Source of the DNA: Alphaproteobacteria bacterium
GTDB taxonomy: Bacteria; Pseudomonadota; Alphaproteobacteria; Bin65
NCBI GenBank assembly: GCA_021776685.1
Contig: JAJFFJ010000132.1
Coordinates: 38,026-102,025 of the forward strand
Length of the DNA stretch: 64,000 bases
Reading direction: 5' to 3'
The translations under genes were made by a program, and so were the position numbers. Shown here one piece after another: positions 41,834-50,689 of this stretch. Within the stretch, counting starts at the first letter, position 1. Every line of letters starts with the position of its first letter. The notes under the pieces are model-generated. The model was not told the DNA's origin. It made no database searches and was given only the letters and a program-made list of their open reading frames with translations.

Positions 41834-43126
41834 TCACCCGGCCTTTGCCAGAGCCTGACTAAGATCGGCGATGATGTCGTCGATATGCTCGATTCCGATG
41901 GATAGCCGCACATAGCCGTCCGTTACACCGGTCATAATTTGCTCTTCAGGCGTCAACTGGCTGTGCGTGGTGGAACCTGGATGGATCGCCAGTGACCTAG
42001 CGTCGCCGATGTTGGCGACGTGGTAGAACAGCTCCAGGGAGTCGATGAATTTTCGCCCGGCATCTTTGCCGCCCGCCAGCTCGAACCCGACCAGCCCGCC
42101 ATAGCCACCACTCAGATAAGCGTCCGCGCGGCGACGCATCTCGCCATTCTGATTGCTCGGATGAATGACGCTGGCGATGCCGCTCTGCTGGCCAAGCCAG
42201 TCCGCCACCGCCTGCGCATTCTCGCAATGGGCGCGCATGCGAAGTGGCAGAGTCTCCAGACCCTGCAGGAACAGGAAGGCATTCATGGGCGCCATTGGCG
42301 CGCCCAGATCGCGCAACAAGGTTGTCCGCGCCTTGATGATGTAGGCGACCGGTCCCAACGGCTCCGTCGCCACAGTCCAGACTGCACCGTGATAGGACGG
42401 ATCGGGGGTATTCAATGCCGGCTGCCGTTCCGGGAAATCCGCCCAGGGGAAATTGCCACCATCGACCAGCACGCCACCGATGGAGTTACCGTGGCCGCCG
42501 ATATATTTGGTCGTCGAGTAGACGATGACCGCCGCACCATGCTCGAACGGTCGGCACAGAATCGGACAGGCAGTATTGTCCATGATCAACGGAATACCCA
42601 TCTCGCGGCCGATATCCGCCACTTCCTTGATCGGGAACACCTGCAGCTTCGGGTTCGGGAGGGTTTCCGCATAATAGGCACGGGTGCGGTCGTCGGTGGC
42701 GTTGCGGAAGGCTTCCGGATCCGCCGGGTCAACGAAGCGTACTTCGAGGCCCTGATCTTTCATCGTGTTAGCGAACAGGTTCCAGGTACCGCCGTAAAGG
42801 TCGGTCGAACTCACCACATTGTCGCCGGCGCGCGCCAAATTCTGTATCGCAAAGGCCGAGGCCGCCTGGCCCGAACCCACTGCCAGTGCCGCTGCCCCGC
42901 CTTCCATCGCCGCAATGCGCTGCTCGAGCACGTCGTTGGTGGGGTTCATGATCCGCGTGTAGATGTTGCCCATTTCGGCAAGGGCGAACAGGTTGGCCGC
43001 ATGTTCCGTATCGCGGAACTGATAGGACGTGGTCTGATGGATCGGCACCGCCACGGAACCCGTCGAAGCATCTGCGCGCCAACCGGCGTGCAGAACGATG
43101 GTTTCTGGATTTTTACTGTCAGTCAT
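41834..43126 (-). CDS. metY: O-acetylhomoserine aminocarboxypropyltransferase / Cys-Met metabolism PLP enzyme
   Basis: The ATG at 43126 gives 430 residues beginning MTDSKNPETIVLHAGWRAD; a longer start exists but is less typical. The PLP lysine lies in YSTTKYIGGHGN, and SVAVPIHQTTSYQF and a C-terminal RLSIGIEHIDD are standard. MetY condenses O-acetylhomoserine with sulfide or methanethiol to form homocysteine or methionine. No SAM riboswitch structure was recognised in the upstream gap. Confidence 0.9.
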   Translation of the reverse strand: MTDSKNPETIVLHAGWRADASTGSVAVPIHQTTSYQFRDTEHAANLFALAEMGNIYTRIMNPTNDVLEQRIAAMEGGAAALAVGSGQAASAFAIQNLARAGDNVVSSTDLYGGTWNLFANTMKDQGLEVRFVDPADPEAFRNATDDRTRAYYAETLPNPKLQVFPIKEVADIGREMGIPLIMDNTACPILCRPFEHGAAVIVYSTTKYIGGHGNSIGGVLVDGGNFPWADFPERQPALNTPDPSYHGAVWTVATEPLGPVAYIIKARTTLLRDLGAPMAPMNAFLFLQGLETLPLRMRAHCENAQAVADWLGQQSGIASVIHPSNQNGEMRRRADAYLSGGYGGLVGFELAGGKDAGRKFIDSLELFYHVANIGDARSLAIHPGSTTHSQLTPEEQIMTGVTDGYVRLSIGIEHIDDIIADLSQALAKAG

Positions 43127-43283
43127 AGGACATTCCCCCAAAGTTCGGACCGTCGGCGACTTTTCCTGCCGTCCGGTCACAGGGTTATGGCAGAAATTGC
43201 AGCCGGTTGGCGGATTTTTCCTGCAGAATCCCTGCTAACCCCAACAAATACACCACCAATACCAACCCTTCGGAGACCAGCCC

Positions 43284-43772
43284 ATGTCCTTTTCTACCGC
43301 CGATCTGCATGACGCCAATCCAGGACAGGTGTGGGTGTGCGCTACCCAGTTTCGCAGCTTTGGGAAGCGCCTCACCTTCAGCGGCCCCTGTGTCACCGTA
43401 AAGGTGTACGAGGACCACCGGCCAGTGAAGGCGTTGGTGGAGTCGCCGGGAGAAGGTCGGGTGCTGGTGGTCGATGGCGGCGGCTCGTTCCGTGTCGGCC
43501 TTCTCGGCGACATGATGGCGACCAACGCGGTCAAGAATGGGTGGGCCGGCGTGGTCATCAACGGTGTGGTGCGGGACAGCCGACGGGTGGATACGCTCGA
43601 GATCGGCGTCAAGGCAATCGGCACCAGTGCACGACGCGGCGATGACGAAACACCGGGCCTGTTGGACCTGCCGCTCAGCTTCGGCGGCGTTACCTTTCGA
43701 CCCGGCTGGTGGATCTATGCGGATGCAGATGCGGTGATCACCTCCGAACGCCCCCTAAAAGATGGCGCATAG
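43284..43772 (+). CDS. RraA-like protein (HMG aldolase / RNase E inhibitor family)
   Basis: The 162-residue protein has the family motif GDMMATNAVKNGWAGVVING and VVRDSRRVDTLEIGVKAIG, which includes the Arg-Asp pair used by class II 4-hydroxy-4-methyl-2-oxoglutarate/oxaloacetate aldolases. The same fold is used by RraA, which regulates RNase E. In this window either function is possible; the motif alone does not decide. It is divergent from metY. Confidence 0.86.
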   Translation: MSFSTADLHDANPGQVWVCATQFRSFGKRLTFSGPCVTVKVYEDHRPVKALVESPGEGRVLVVDGGGSFRVGLLGDMMATNAVKNGWAGVVINGVVRDSRRVDTLEIGVKAIGTSARRGDDETPGLLDLPLSFGGVTFRPGWWIYADADAVITSERPLKDGA

Positions 43773-43805
43773 GCGCGACTTCAGCCGAAATGAACCGCAC
43801 GGACC

Positions 43806-44258
43806 ATGACCACTAAACCTAGCGATCAGCTGATGAGACCGACGTTGGCGATCATTGCCCTTGCGATGGCGCTAGGCGGCGTCGTCGTCGCCCCTGCCCG
43901 GGCGGACAAACCCCCAGCCCGCCTTTGGGCGTCCTTCGCCGGCATGTGCCATGGTGGCCCGGCGGGCGATATACTCTTCATGGCCGTCTCCCGTGGCGAA
44001 CGGCGTCCCAAAGACAGGCTTAAGAACGACAACCGTCGGGTTCTGGAAGGCGCCCGCGCGGAAATTGAAAAACATCGACTGAACCGGAACTGCTATCGGC
44101 CAATGGGGCCGCATCCCACATTACCTACCCGATATTTCAGCAGCCGCGCTGCCGCCATGGCCCACGCTCAGAAACGTCATCAGACCTGTCTGCGCCGGAT
44201 GAACACGTCAGCCGGACGTCGCTGCAAATGGGTATCTGGATTCCCGTTTAAGCCCTGA
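43806..44258 (+). CDS. Small exported basic protein of unknown function
   Basis: 150 residues with a signal-peptide-like N-terminus (an internal ATG at 43833, MRPTLAIIALAMALGG, may be the real start). The mature part has four cysteines (positions about 48, 98, 129, 140) and many Arg/His residues. No family recognised. It follows the RraA-like gene after 33 bp and overlaps the end of the convergent cupin gene by 11 bp. Confidence 0.6.
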   Translation: MTTKPSDQLMRPTLAIIALAMALGGVVVAPARADKPPARLWASFAGMCHGGPAGDILFMAVSRGERRPKDRLKNDNRRVLEGARAEIEKHRLNRNCYRPMGPHPTLPTRYFSSRAAAMAHAQKRHQTCLRRMNTSAGRRCKWVSGFPFKP

Positions 44259-44613
44259 CGTCATCTGCCGACTGATAGTGAACCGCCAGCCACACGGTCG
44301 GCTCATCTCCGGCGGTCGCTTCCACCCGATGGCGCGCATGGGCGGGGATCGCCATCCAGTCCCCAGGCGCCATGTGGCGCTGTTCAGGCTCCCCTTCAAA
44401 TTGCAGGACGGCGCTGCCGCTCAACAGCACCACCCATTCAGGCCCATCCTGATCGTACCATTCCCCGGTCGGCGTCGCCTGGCCGGTGGATACAATCCGC
44501 ACGACCCGCAGGCCGGCGCCTTCTGCCAGAGTATCGAGCTGCTCGTCCAGCAATTGGTCCGGCAGATCGGCGAACAGATTGCCGTTCGACAGAAGTCTCT
44601 CGAGTCCAGTCAT
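44248..44613 (-). CDS. Small cupin protein
   Basis: The 121-residue protein has a cupin barrel: an ATPTGEWYDQ region where other cupins have the first histidines, VLLSGSAVLQFEGE, and the second motif with GDWMAIPAHARHRVEAT. Cupins of this size are often metal-binding regulators or epimerase-like enzymes. The substrate is unknown. Confidence 0.78.
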   Translation of the reverse strand: MTGLERLLSNGNLFADLPDQLLDEQLDTLAEGAGLRVVRIVSTGQATPTGEWYDQDGPEWVVLLSGSAVLQFEGEPEQRHMAPGDWMAIPAHARHRVEATAGDEPTVWLAVHYQSADDVRA

Positions 44614-44743
44614 GAGTTATCGTTCCGTTGCAGCCTTGGCCTATCGCCCCTTCATAGCCCGCCTGGCCGGTGACCGATACGACCGCAACCCGAATTGTCA
44701 GCAATTTGACCCAAGTCTCCGGCGGGCGGCGGGGTGATACTAA

Positions 44744-44776
44744 TACCTAAATTAAAAAGGTAATTGCCAAAGGTAA
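44744..44776. promoter_or_regulatory. Repeated AGGTAA half-sites upstream of the HpaB-type gene (MarR operator candidate)
   Basis: An AT-rich patch holds TACCT and AGGTA as an inverted pair nine bases apart, then TTGCC-AAA-GGTAA as a near-palindrome. AGGTAAT thus occurs twice in the same orientation with a 13-base period. The site is 48-80 bp before the monooxygenase start, a normal position for a MarR-type operator. The MarR gene two genes downstream is the natural regulator; not demonstrated. Confidence 0.5.
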
Positions 44777-44823
44777 TATTCTGGCTATCCTGACGCCCGA
44801 ACATGTGGAACGGGAGAGTGATT

Positions 44824-46320
44824 ATGACAGTCAAAGACGGCGCCACCCATCTGAAGAGCCTGCAGGACGGACGAGAAGTTTTTCTGGACGGCAAGAAAGT
44901 GGATGACGTCACCACGCACCCGGCCTTCCGCAACGCGATCAGATCCGTTTGCGACCTCTACGACTTTCAGGCCCGGCCGGAAAATCAGGAGGTGATGACC
45001 TTTGAAAGCCCGACACGGCCTGGCACCTTCGTCAACCGCAGCTGGATGCAGGCGCAGACCTATGACGACTTTGTCTCCCGCCGGAAATCGATGATGCGCT
45101 GGGCGGAGCCCCATTATGGCTTCATGGGCCGCTCCCCGGATCATGTCGCCAGCGCCCTCACCGGCCAGGCAATTGGCCTGGAAGTGTTCGAGAAACATGG
45201 CTCCCGGCACGCTCAGGCCATGGGCGACTATCACGCCTATTGCCGGGACAACGATCTCTATCTCACCTACGTGATCATCAATCCGCAGGCCGACCGCTCC
45301 AAGAACTGGAGCGAGCAGGAAGGCGCGGATATGACCCTCAAGATCGTCGACGAGGACAGCGAGGGCGTGACCGTCCGCGGCGCCAAGATGCTCGGCACCG
45401 GGTCGATCATGGCCAATGAGGTCTTCGTCGCCAATCTGCAGCCGCTGTTCCCCGGAGAAGAGGACTACGCGATTTCCTTCGGCATCTCGCTTGGCGCAAA
45501 GGGCATCAAAATTCTCTCCCGGCGCAGCTTTGAGGCCGCGGCGCCCAACGAGTTCGACCGGCCGCTGTCGCACAAACTGGATGAGAATGACGCGCTGGTC
45601 TATTTCGACGACGTGAAGGTGCCGTGGGAGCGGATTTTCGTCTTTCGTGACACGGACATGTGCCGCGCCCAGTTCCACGACACCCCCGGTCACATCTACC
45701 AGAATCACCAGTCCCAGGTGCGGCTGGTGGTGAAGCTCAAGTTCCTGCTCGGGATCGCCCGGCGCATGTGCGAGACCATCGGTACGATCAAGATTCCGGC
45801 CGTGCAGCAGACCCTTGGCAGACTGGCGTCGGAAGTCTCCACCGTGGAAGGCCTGCTTTACGGCATGGAAGCCGCAGGCGAACCACGGGGCAAGAGCGGC
45901 CACTGGGCGCCGCGCCGGAACATGCTCTATGCCGCGCAGGTCTACACCCAATCGCTCTATGCCACCTTCACCAACGACATCCGGGAGCTGGCGGGCGGCG
46001 CGTTGATCATGCTCCCCTCCTCCAGCGCCGACTTCGGGAACCCAGAGCTCGCCAACATCATCGAGCGGACGCAGATTTCATCACGTGAAGGGGAAACGGC
46101 CGAGGATCGCATCAAATTCCTCAATCTGGCCTGGGACGCGCTCGGTTCCGAATATGCCGGGCGGCATGCCCAATACGAAGCCTTCTACGCCGGCGCGCAG
46201 TTCGTTACCTGCGGCCATTCCATGCGCACCTACCCCTGGGAAGAAGTGGACGGGATGGTCACCGACGCGCTCGGCTCCTTCGCCCTCGACACTGCGGCGG
46301 CGGCCCAGGCAGCGGAATAA
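44824..46320 (+). CDS. HpaB-type flavin-dependent monooxygenase
   Basis: The ATG at 44824 with GGGAG upstream gives 498 residues of the 4-hydroxyphenylacetate 3-hydroxylase family. Family blocks visible are YVIINPQADRSKNW, KMLGTGSIMANEVF, VPWERIFVF and GGALIMLPSSSADF. Two-component HpaB-like enzymes use FADH2 supplied by a separate reductase to hydroxylate phenols; related proteins attack pyrroles, halophenols and other rings. No reductase gene is adjacent. A MarR gene follows five bases later, so regulator and enzyme are co-transcribed. Confidence 0.87.
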   Translation: MTVKDGATHLKSLQDGREVFLDGKKVDDVTTHPAFRNAIRSVCDLYDFQARPENQEVMTFESPTRPGTFVNRSWMQAQTYDDFVSRRKSMMRWAEPHYGFMGRSPDHVASALTGQAIGLEVFEKHGSRHAQAMGDYHAYCRDNDLYLTYVIINPQADRSKNWSEQEGADMTLKIVDEDSEGVTVRGAKMLGTGSIMANEVFVANLQPLFPGEEDYAISFGISLGAKGIKILSRRSFEAAAPNEFDRPLSHKLDENDALVYFDDVKVPWERIFVFRDTDMCRAQFHDTPGHIYQNHQSQVRLVVKLKFLLGIARRMCETIGTIKIPAVQQTLGRLASEVSTVEGLLYGMEAAGEPRGKSGHWAPRRNMLYAAQVYTQSLYATFTNDIRELAGGALIMLPSSSADFGNPELANIIERTQISSREGETAEDRIKFLNLAWDALGSEYAGRHAQYEAFYAGAQFVTCGHSMRTYPWEEVDGMVTDALGSFALDTAAAAQAAE

Positions 46321-46325
46321 GCCCG

Positions 46326-46883
46326 GTGTCTCAATCAACACCCCCATCGAAAAACAGGGCGCCATTGACCGTCACCCGTCCTGAACTGCTGGAAGACGGC
46401 GGCGATGATGGATTTCGGGCACTGGTCCACAACTCACTGGCATTCGCGGCAAGGCTGCAGGCAGTGCGGGACGGCTATGCCCGTTTGATCGGCGTCAGCG
46501 GGCCGCAATACACGATCCTCATTTCCATTGCCCGCCTGAGCAAGCAGCGGGATGTGAGCGTGACGCGGGTGGCGGACCATCTGCATTTGAGCGGCAGCGC
46601 AGTGACTAACGAGATCACCCGGTTGGTCCGCATGGGCCTGGTGGAAAAGAGCGAGGACCCCGCCGACCGCCGACGGGTGGTGCTGCGCATCACGGACGCA
46701 GGCCGACAACGGTTTCGGGAGCTCGCGACAATCCAGTCCCAGGTCAACGATGTGCATTTCGGCCGTCTGAGCCGGAAGGACTTCACCGAGCTCCGCCGCA
46801 TCATGGCTGACCTTGTTGAGTCCACCGATGAGGCGCTCAGTCTGCTCGATCACCTTTCTGGCACCGCCGCGGCGGCGGAGTAA
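46326..46883 (+). CDS. MarR-family transcriptional regulator
   Basis: GTG start five bases after the monooxygenase stop; 185 residues. The winged helix is visible as VTRVADHLHLSGSAVTNEITRLV followed by the wing EDPADRRRVVLRITDAG. MarR regulators are usually repressors released by phenolic ligands. The AGGTAA-type sites at 44744-44776 fit as its operator. Confidence 0.9.
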   Translation: MSQSTPPSKNRAPLTVTRPELLEDGGDDGFRALVHNSLAFAARLQAVRDGYARLIGVSGPQYTILISIARLSKQRDVSVTRVADHLHLSGSAVTNEITRLVRMGLVEKSEDPADRRRVVLRITDAGRQRFRELATIQSQVNDVHFGRLSRKDFTELRRIMADLVESTDEALSLLDHLSGTAAAAE

Positions 46884-46891
46884 CGCCCGCC

Positions 46892-47491
46892 CTAGGTGAG
46901 TCCGTCTTCGCCCGTCATGTCGTCAAGGGTCAGCCCGCCGAGCCGCGCATGCAGCCGGCCACGGCTGGCCGCCGCCATGATTACGAGTATTTCGTCCGGA
47001 TCCGGCCCATCAGCGAAGCTGGCTGTGACCGTGTCGTAGTGGGAGCGGACGTAGAGCGCATCTTTGTGCGCCAGGGGAATGTCAATCTCTGTCCCGGGAC
47101 CGCCGCGCTTGCCCGTGGACGGGATCCACGCTTTCGCACCGCCAATCGCCTCACGCACAGGGTTGGCGAATGCCGTGGTGAGCAGCGCGTTTCCATGCTC
47201 ATACTCGCCATTGACGCCGACAATACAGGACTTGCCGTAGCTCTGGATCGGCACGCCACTGGCAAGGTCCAGCAACCGTCGGCCGAATTCCGCGCCCAAC
47301 GCCGGCGAGTCGTCGATCAGCCTGGATAGATCTTCGCTGAACTGCCCCGCATAGGGGTTGTGCACCGCGCAGGCGATGACGAATTTCCGCACCGGCTCGC
47401 CATCCGCCGGGCGGCCCGTCTCGTTGACCAGGGTCTCGTCTGACTGGGCATACCATTTGCGAATGTGATAGCTGGCGAAGGTCGGGTCCAT
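46892..47491 (-). CDS. Amino acid synthesis family protein (PF06684-type)
   Basis: The 199-residue protein matches the family once named DUF1185: HIRKWYAQSDETLVNE at the start, then KFVIACAVHNPYAG, YGKSCIVGVNGEYEHGNALLT and GAKAWIPSTGKRGGPG. The actual activity of the family is not established; the name is historical. It is 49 bp downstream of the enamidase-like gene on the same strand, and the pair is likely one transcription unit. Confidence 0.83.
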   Translation of the reverse strand: MDPTFASYHIRKWYAQSDETLVNETGRPADGEPVRKFVIACAVHNPYAGQFSEDLSRLIDDSPALGAEFGRRLLDLASGVPIQSYGKSCIVGVNGEYEHGNALLTTAFANPVREAIGGAKAWIPSTGKRGGPGTEIDIPLAHKDALYVRSHYDTVTASFADGPDPDEILVIMAAASRGRLHARLGGLTLDDMTGEDGLT

Positions 47492-47540
47492 TTAGATTCT
47501 CATGCTTGTTTATGCGGATTGGCTCAGGGGGCTGGCGCGC

Positions 47541-48737
47541 CTAATGGGCCGGCGTGGCGAAATCCATCTGGATATTGCTGGACGCGGTGCGCACGGTTTT
47601 CATGGATGCCGGTGTGTTGCGGCTGCGGCCAACGAAGCGCGGCACGCCATCCGTGACCACCGCCCCCACCGCGCAGATGTCGCCGTTGCGCAGTGCGTCG
47701 AGGGCCGTGTCCTGGGAGCCGCCCACACAGGCGTCAACCACCACCACGTCCGCATCCTTGCCTTCCTGAAGGAAGCCGGAGTTGAGACCGTAGACCCGCG
47801 CGTTGTTGCCCGTGGCCGCGGCGATCGCGTGCTCGACCGGCGTGTTCCCCACGGCCGCCAGCAGGGTGATGGTGTAGATCATGCCGAGCGGCATGATGCC
47901 GGAGCCCGTGGGCGTATCGGTCGCAATCAACAGCCGGTCGAAAGCATCCGCCTCTTTCGCCAGCTCCGTGATCCAGAGCGCCGTCCGCATGTTGCCCGCC
48001 GTGCAGATTTGCAGAGCGATTTCGCTCTCATTCACGATGCGGGGGAAATCCTCGTCGGGCATGGCCACCGGCCCGCCATTCACGTGGAAGGAAACATGGG
48101 GCTGCATGGCCATCAGGTGGTCGCACCAGATACCGGAAGAGCCGGGGATTGATGACCCGCCCGTATGCACGGTGGTGATCATGCCATGTTGTTTGGCCCA
48201 GGCGACCATGGGGGCGTAGTCAAATGGGCTTTCGACCGCGCCGAATCCTGCTTTCGCAAGCCAGATACCCTTGTCCGCCAGCTCCTTGAAGTCCGCTTCA
48301 ACCAGCCCCGGCTCCAGAATCACCGAGCCTGCCCAGACCCGCATGCCGCCAGGGCGGTAATGCTCGAAGCATTTCATGGCGGCGACAGCCAGCGCCTTGA
48401 CCCCTTCTGGATCCTTTGGCCGCCCGGTCACATGCACTTCCGACGCGCTGATGCCCGTGGTGACACCGCCATGGACGTAGCTTTCCAGGTAGCCCACGGT
48501 TTTCTGCCGCGGCGTGTAGTCGCCAAATGTATTGTGGATCTGGCTGTCGATCAGCCCGGGGATCGCCGTCGCCCCGCCCGCATCAATGACCACATCGCAG
48601 GCCTCGACGGCGCTGGCGTCGCCCGTGCCCACGGACGTGATCTTGCCGTCCTCCATCAGGATCGTATCGCCGTCCGCAAACGGTTCCCGCCAGTCGCCGG
48701 TAACGATGGTGGCAAGATTGACGATGGCTGTTTTCAT
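47541..48737 (-). CDS. Enamidase-like amidohydrolase
   Basis: The 398-residue protein closely resembles, from memory, the enamidase of nicotinate fermentation: GDYTPRQKT, HGGVTTGISASE, GRPKDPEGVKALAV, HTGGSSIPGSS and SRNTP at the C-terminus. Enamidase hydrolyses a cyclic enamide (6-oxo-tetrahydronicotinate) using a dinuclear metal. Ligand candidates His68, His191, His218 and Asp274 are present. The usual HxH motif is QxH (Gln66), a change confirmed in the codon CAG. Activity on an N-heterocycle or other cyclic amide is plausible but not certain. Confidence 0.8.
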   Translation of the reverse strand: MKTAIVNLATIVTGDWREPFADGDTILMEDGKITSVGTGDASAVEACDVVIDAGGATAIPGLIDSQIHNTFGDYTPRQKTVGYLESYVHGGVTTGISASEVHVTGRPKDPEGVKALAVAAMKCFEHYRPGGMRVWAGSVILEPGLVEADFKELADKGIWLAKAGFGAVESPFDYAPMVAWAKQHGMITTVHTGGSSIPGSSGIWCDHLMAMQPHVSFHVNGGPVAMPDEDFPRIVNESEIALQICTAGNMRTALWITELAKEADAFDRLLIATDTPTGSGIMPLGMIYTITLLAAVGNTPVEHAIAAATGNNARVYGLNSGFLQEGKDADVVVVDACVGGSQDTALDALRNGDICAVGAVVTDGVPRFVGRSRNTPASMKTVRTASSNIQMDFATPAH

Positions 48738-48771
48738 AGCGTTTTTCCAAGGCTGTTGGATTTAGGCATTG

Positions 48772-49437
48772 TCAATCTTCCGCAAGGTCTTTTGCATGGT
48801 GAAACTTCGTTCCTCTCGGGAAATAGTCTTTGAATATGCGCAATAGATTGCGGTTTGCGGCTTGGAGCATCTCGATTGATCCGTCCACGTGGGAGCAAAG
48901 CGATAAGTGCATTCTTTTTCCTACTTCGGCGTTGTGAAATCCGACAAGTTCCAAGATCTGTTCTTCGTTCGTCTGGAAGGAACTTGACTCAAAAGCGCGA
49001 GAAACTTTCCCTTGAACATTTGCCACGATATGCGCGGACCGTTTTTGTATTACTTCAATCGCGGCAAAAAAACGTCGCTGCGATAAAATAAGCTCAAACA
49101 TTGCCGATCCATCTTCAGTGCCGAGGACAAATGAAAGATCTTCAATCTTGAGCACCAAATCTTTGCAATCGCCGACGTCGTCGGCAGGCATTGCGAGCCA
49201 GTTTAGGAGGTGGCTTTTATAGGGTTCAACTAAATCTCTGCGATAATGAATCAGGGTATTCAGCTGCCCTGCAATCACTATTAGCGCCAGACGCGCCGAC
49301 GACAACTCCGTCGATAAGATATCAGCTTGCTTTGAGCGTCGTTCATACTTGAATGCCAAAGTGGCACCTATCAAGGCGCCGAAGCCGGCACCGACTAGAG
49401 TGCCAAGTAGGTCAACCACCCAAGATCCCCAGTCCAT
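48772..49437 (-). CDS. Orphan membrane-anchored protein of unknown function, AT-richer
   Basis: The 221-residue protein has one transmembrane segment near residues 8-28 with a GxxxG-like pattern, then a long, mostly helical soluble part. No family recognised. Base composition is visibly lower in GC than its neighbours, and codon use includes many A/T-ending codons such as AAA, GAA and TTG. It lies between the enamidase-like and MetE-like genes and may have been acquired recently. The helical, membrane-tethered layout could be a sensor or a defence/immunity accessory; this is guesswork. Confidence 0.7.
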   Translation of the reverse strand: MDWGSWVVDLLGTLVGAGFGALIGATLAFKYERRSKQADILSTELSSARLALIVIAGQLNTLIHYRRDLVEPYKSHLLNWLAMPADDVGDCKDLVLKIEDLSFVLGTEDGSAMFELILSQRRFFAAIEVIQKRSAHIVANVQGKVSRAFESSSFQTNEEQILELVGFHNAEVGKRMHLSLCSHVDGSIEMLQAANRNLLRIFKDYFPRGTKFHHAKDLAED

Positions 49438-49494
49438 TACCCGCCGCTTGCTTGAAGTTTCACACAGATTAATGCTAGCCGAAATTAGGCCCCC

Positions 49495-50595
49495 TTAACC
49501 CCATACCGCGTCCGCCGTCTCCACAACAAGCGCCAGCTTGCGCTTCTGGTCGTCTTCGGTGACCGCATTGCCGTGGTGGGTGCTGGAGAAGCCGCATTGC
49601 GGACTGAGGCAGAGGTTTTCCAGCGGCACCTGGGCAGCGGCCTCCTCGATTCGCCGTTTCAGGTCGTCAACGCGTTCCAGTTCGGGCGTCTTGGTGGTGA
49701 CGAGACCCAGCACCACGGTCTTGCCCGCGGGCGTATGGCGGAGCGGCTCAAAGCCGCCGGCGCGATCCGTGTCATATTCCATGAAAAAGCCATCCACTTC
49801 GAGCCCGCCCAGCACCTTTTCCGCCACCGGTTCGTAGCCGCCTTCGGCAACCCAGCTGCTCTTGAAGTTGCCGCGGCACATGTGGACAGCCACGGTCATG
49901 CCCGCTGGACGGTCGCGCACCGCCTCGTTGATCAGGCGCACATAGAGGTCACAGGTCTCATCCGGATCATCACCGCGGGCCGCAAAACTTTCGCGCATGC
50001 CGGCATCGCACAGGTAGGCAAAGCTGACATCATCGATCTGCAGATAGGTGCAGCCGGCGTCAGCCAGGGCGGCGATTTCTGCCCGGTAAGCTGCGGCCAC
50101 ATCGGCCCAGAACTCATCCAGGTCCGGATACACCGCAGGATCCGCAGCATCGGCCCCCGGGCGCAGGTGCAACAGCGACGGGCCCGGAATTGTCATCTTG
50201 GGAGTGCGCCCGGTGACGTCCCGCAGGAAGGCGAAGTGATCGACGAAGATGCCGCGGCTGTGGCGTACCTTGCCGGTGGCACGAGTAATCGGCGGCTGCT
50301 CGCCAATTTCGAACGCGCGCTCCTTGCGCTGCTCGATCATCTCAATGCCATCAAAACCCGCAAGAAAATCCAGATGCCAGTAATCACGGCGGAACTCGCC
50401 GTCGGTGATCGCGTCCAGACCGGCAGACTCCTGCAGGGCTACAGCGTCGCGGATGCATTCATCCTCCACGGCGCGGCAGGCCTCTGCCGACAGGTCGCCC
50501 GCCTTCATCCGGGCGCGCGCCTCGGCCAGCCGCGGCGGACGGAGCAAACTGCCGACATGGTCGGCGCGAAACGGGGGTGCTGTGCGGTCAGTCAT
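49495..50595 (-). CDS. MetE C-terminal-like methyltransferase family protein, second copy
   Basis: The start at 50595 gives 366 residues beginning MTDRTAPPFRADHVGSLLRP, the common start of this subgroup. Zinc ligand candidates are HMCRGN, FFMEYD and SPQCGFSST. Unlike the 341-residue protein at 7.6 kb it retains a longer N-terminus and the DYWHLDF segment. The subgroup is often annotated 5-methyltetrahydropteroyltriglutamate-homocysteine methyltransferase, but catabolic demethylation of other methyl donors is possible. Confidence 0.84.
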   Translation of the reverse strand: MTDRTAPPFRADHVGSLLRPPRLAEARARMKAGDLSAEACRAVEDECIRDAVALQESAGLDAITDGEFRRDYWHLDFLAGFDGIEMIEQRKERAFEIGEQPPITRATGKVRHSRGIFVDHFAFLRDVTGRTPKMTIPGPSLLHLRPGADAADPAVYPDLDEFWADVAAAYRAEIAALADAGCTYLQIDDVSFAYLCDAGMRESFAARGDDPDETCDLYVRLINEAVRDRPAGMTVAVHMCRGNFKSSWVAEGGYEPVAEKVLGGLEVDGFFMEYDTDRAGGFEPLRHTPAGKTVVLGLVTTKTPELERVDDLKRRIEEAAAQVPLENLCLSPQCGFSSTHHGNAVTEDDQKRKLALVVETADAVWG

Positions 50596-50689
50596 GGCAA
50601 ACCTATAAACCGGGTTTGGCCGGGGCCGAAAGGGATTTGGCAAAGCCAGCCGGCCACATTCGGCGGCCCCTCAGGAACTCCACGAAGCC

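Noticed and set aside
43127..43283. SAM riboswitch upstream of metY
   Set aside because: I looked for the short SAM-II type pseudoknot and the longer SAM-I type and saw neither in the minus-strand leader. A covariance-model search would settle it.
44824..46320. 4-Hydroxybutyryl-CoA dehydratase
   Set aside because: That enzyme shares the HpaB fold but needs a set of cysteines and a histidine for a 4Fe-4S cluster. I could not find that set, so a flavin monooxygenase is preferred.
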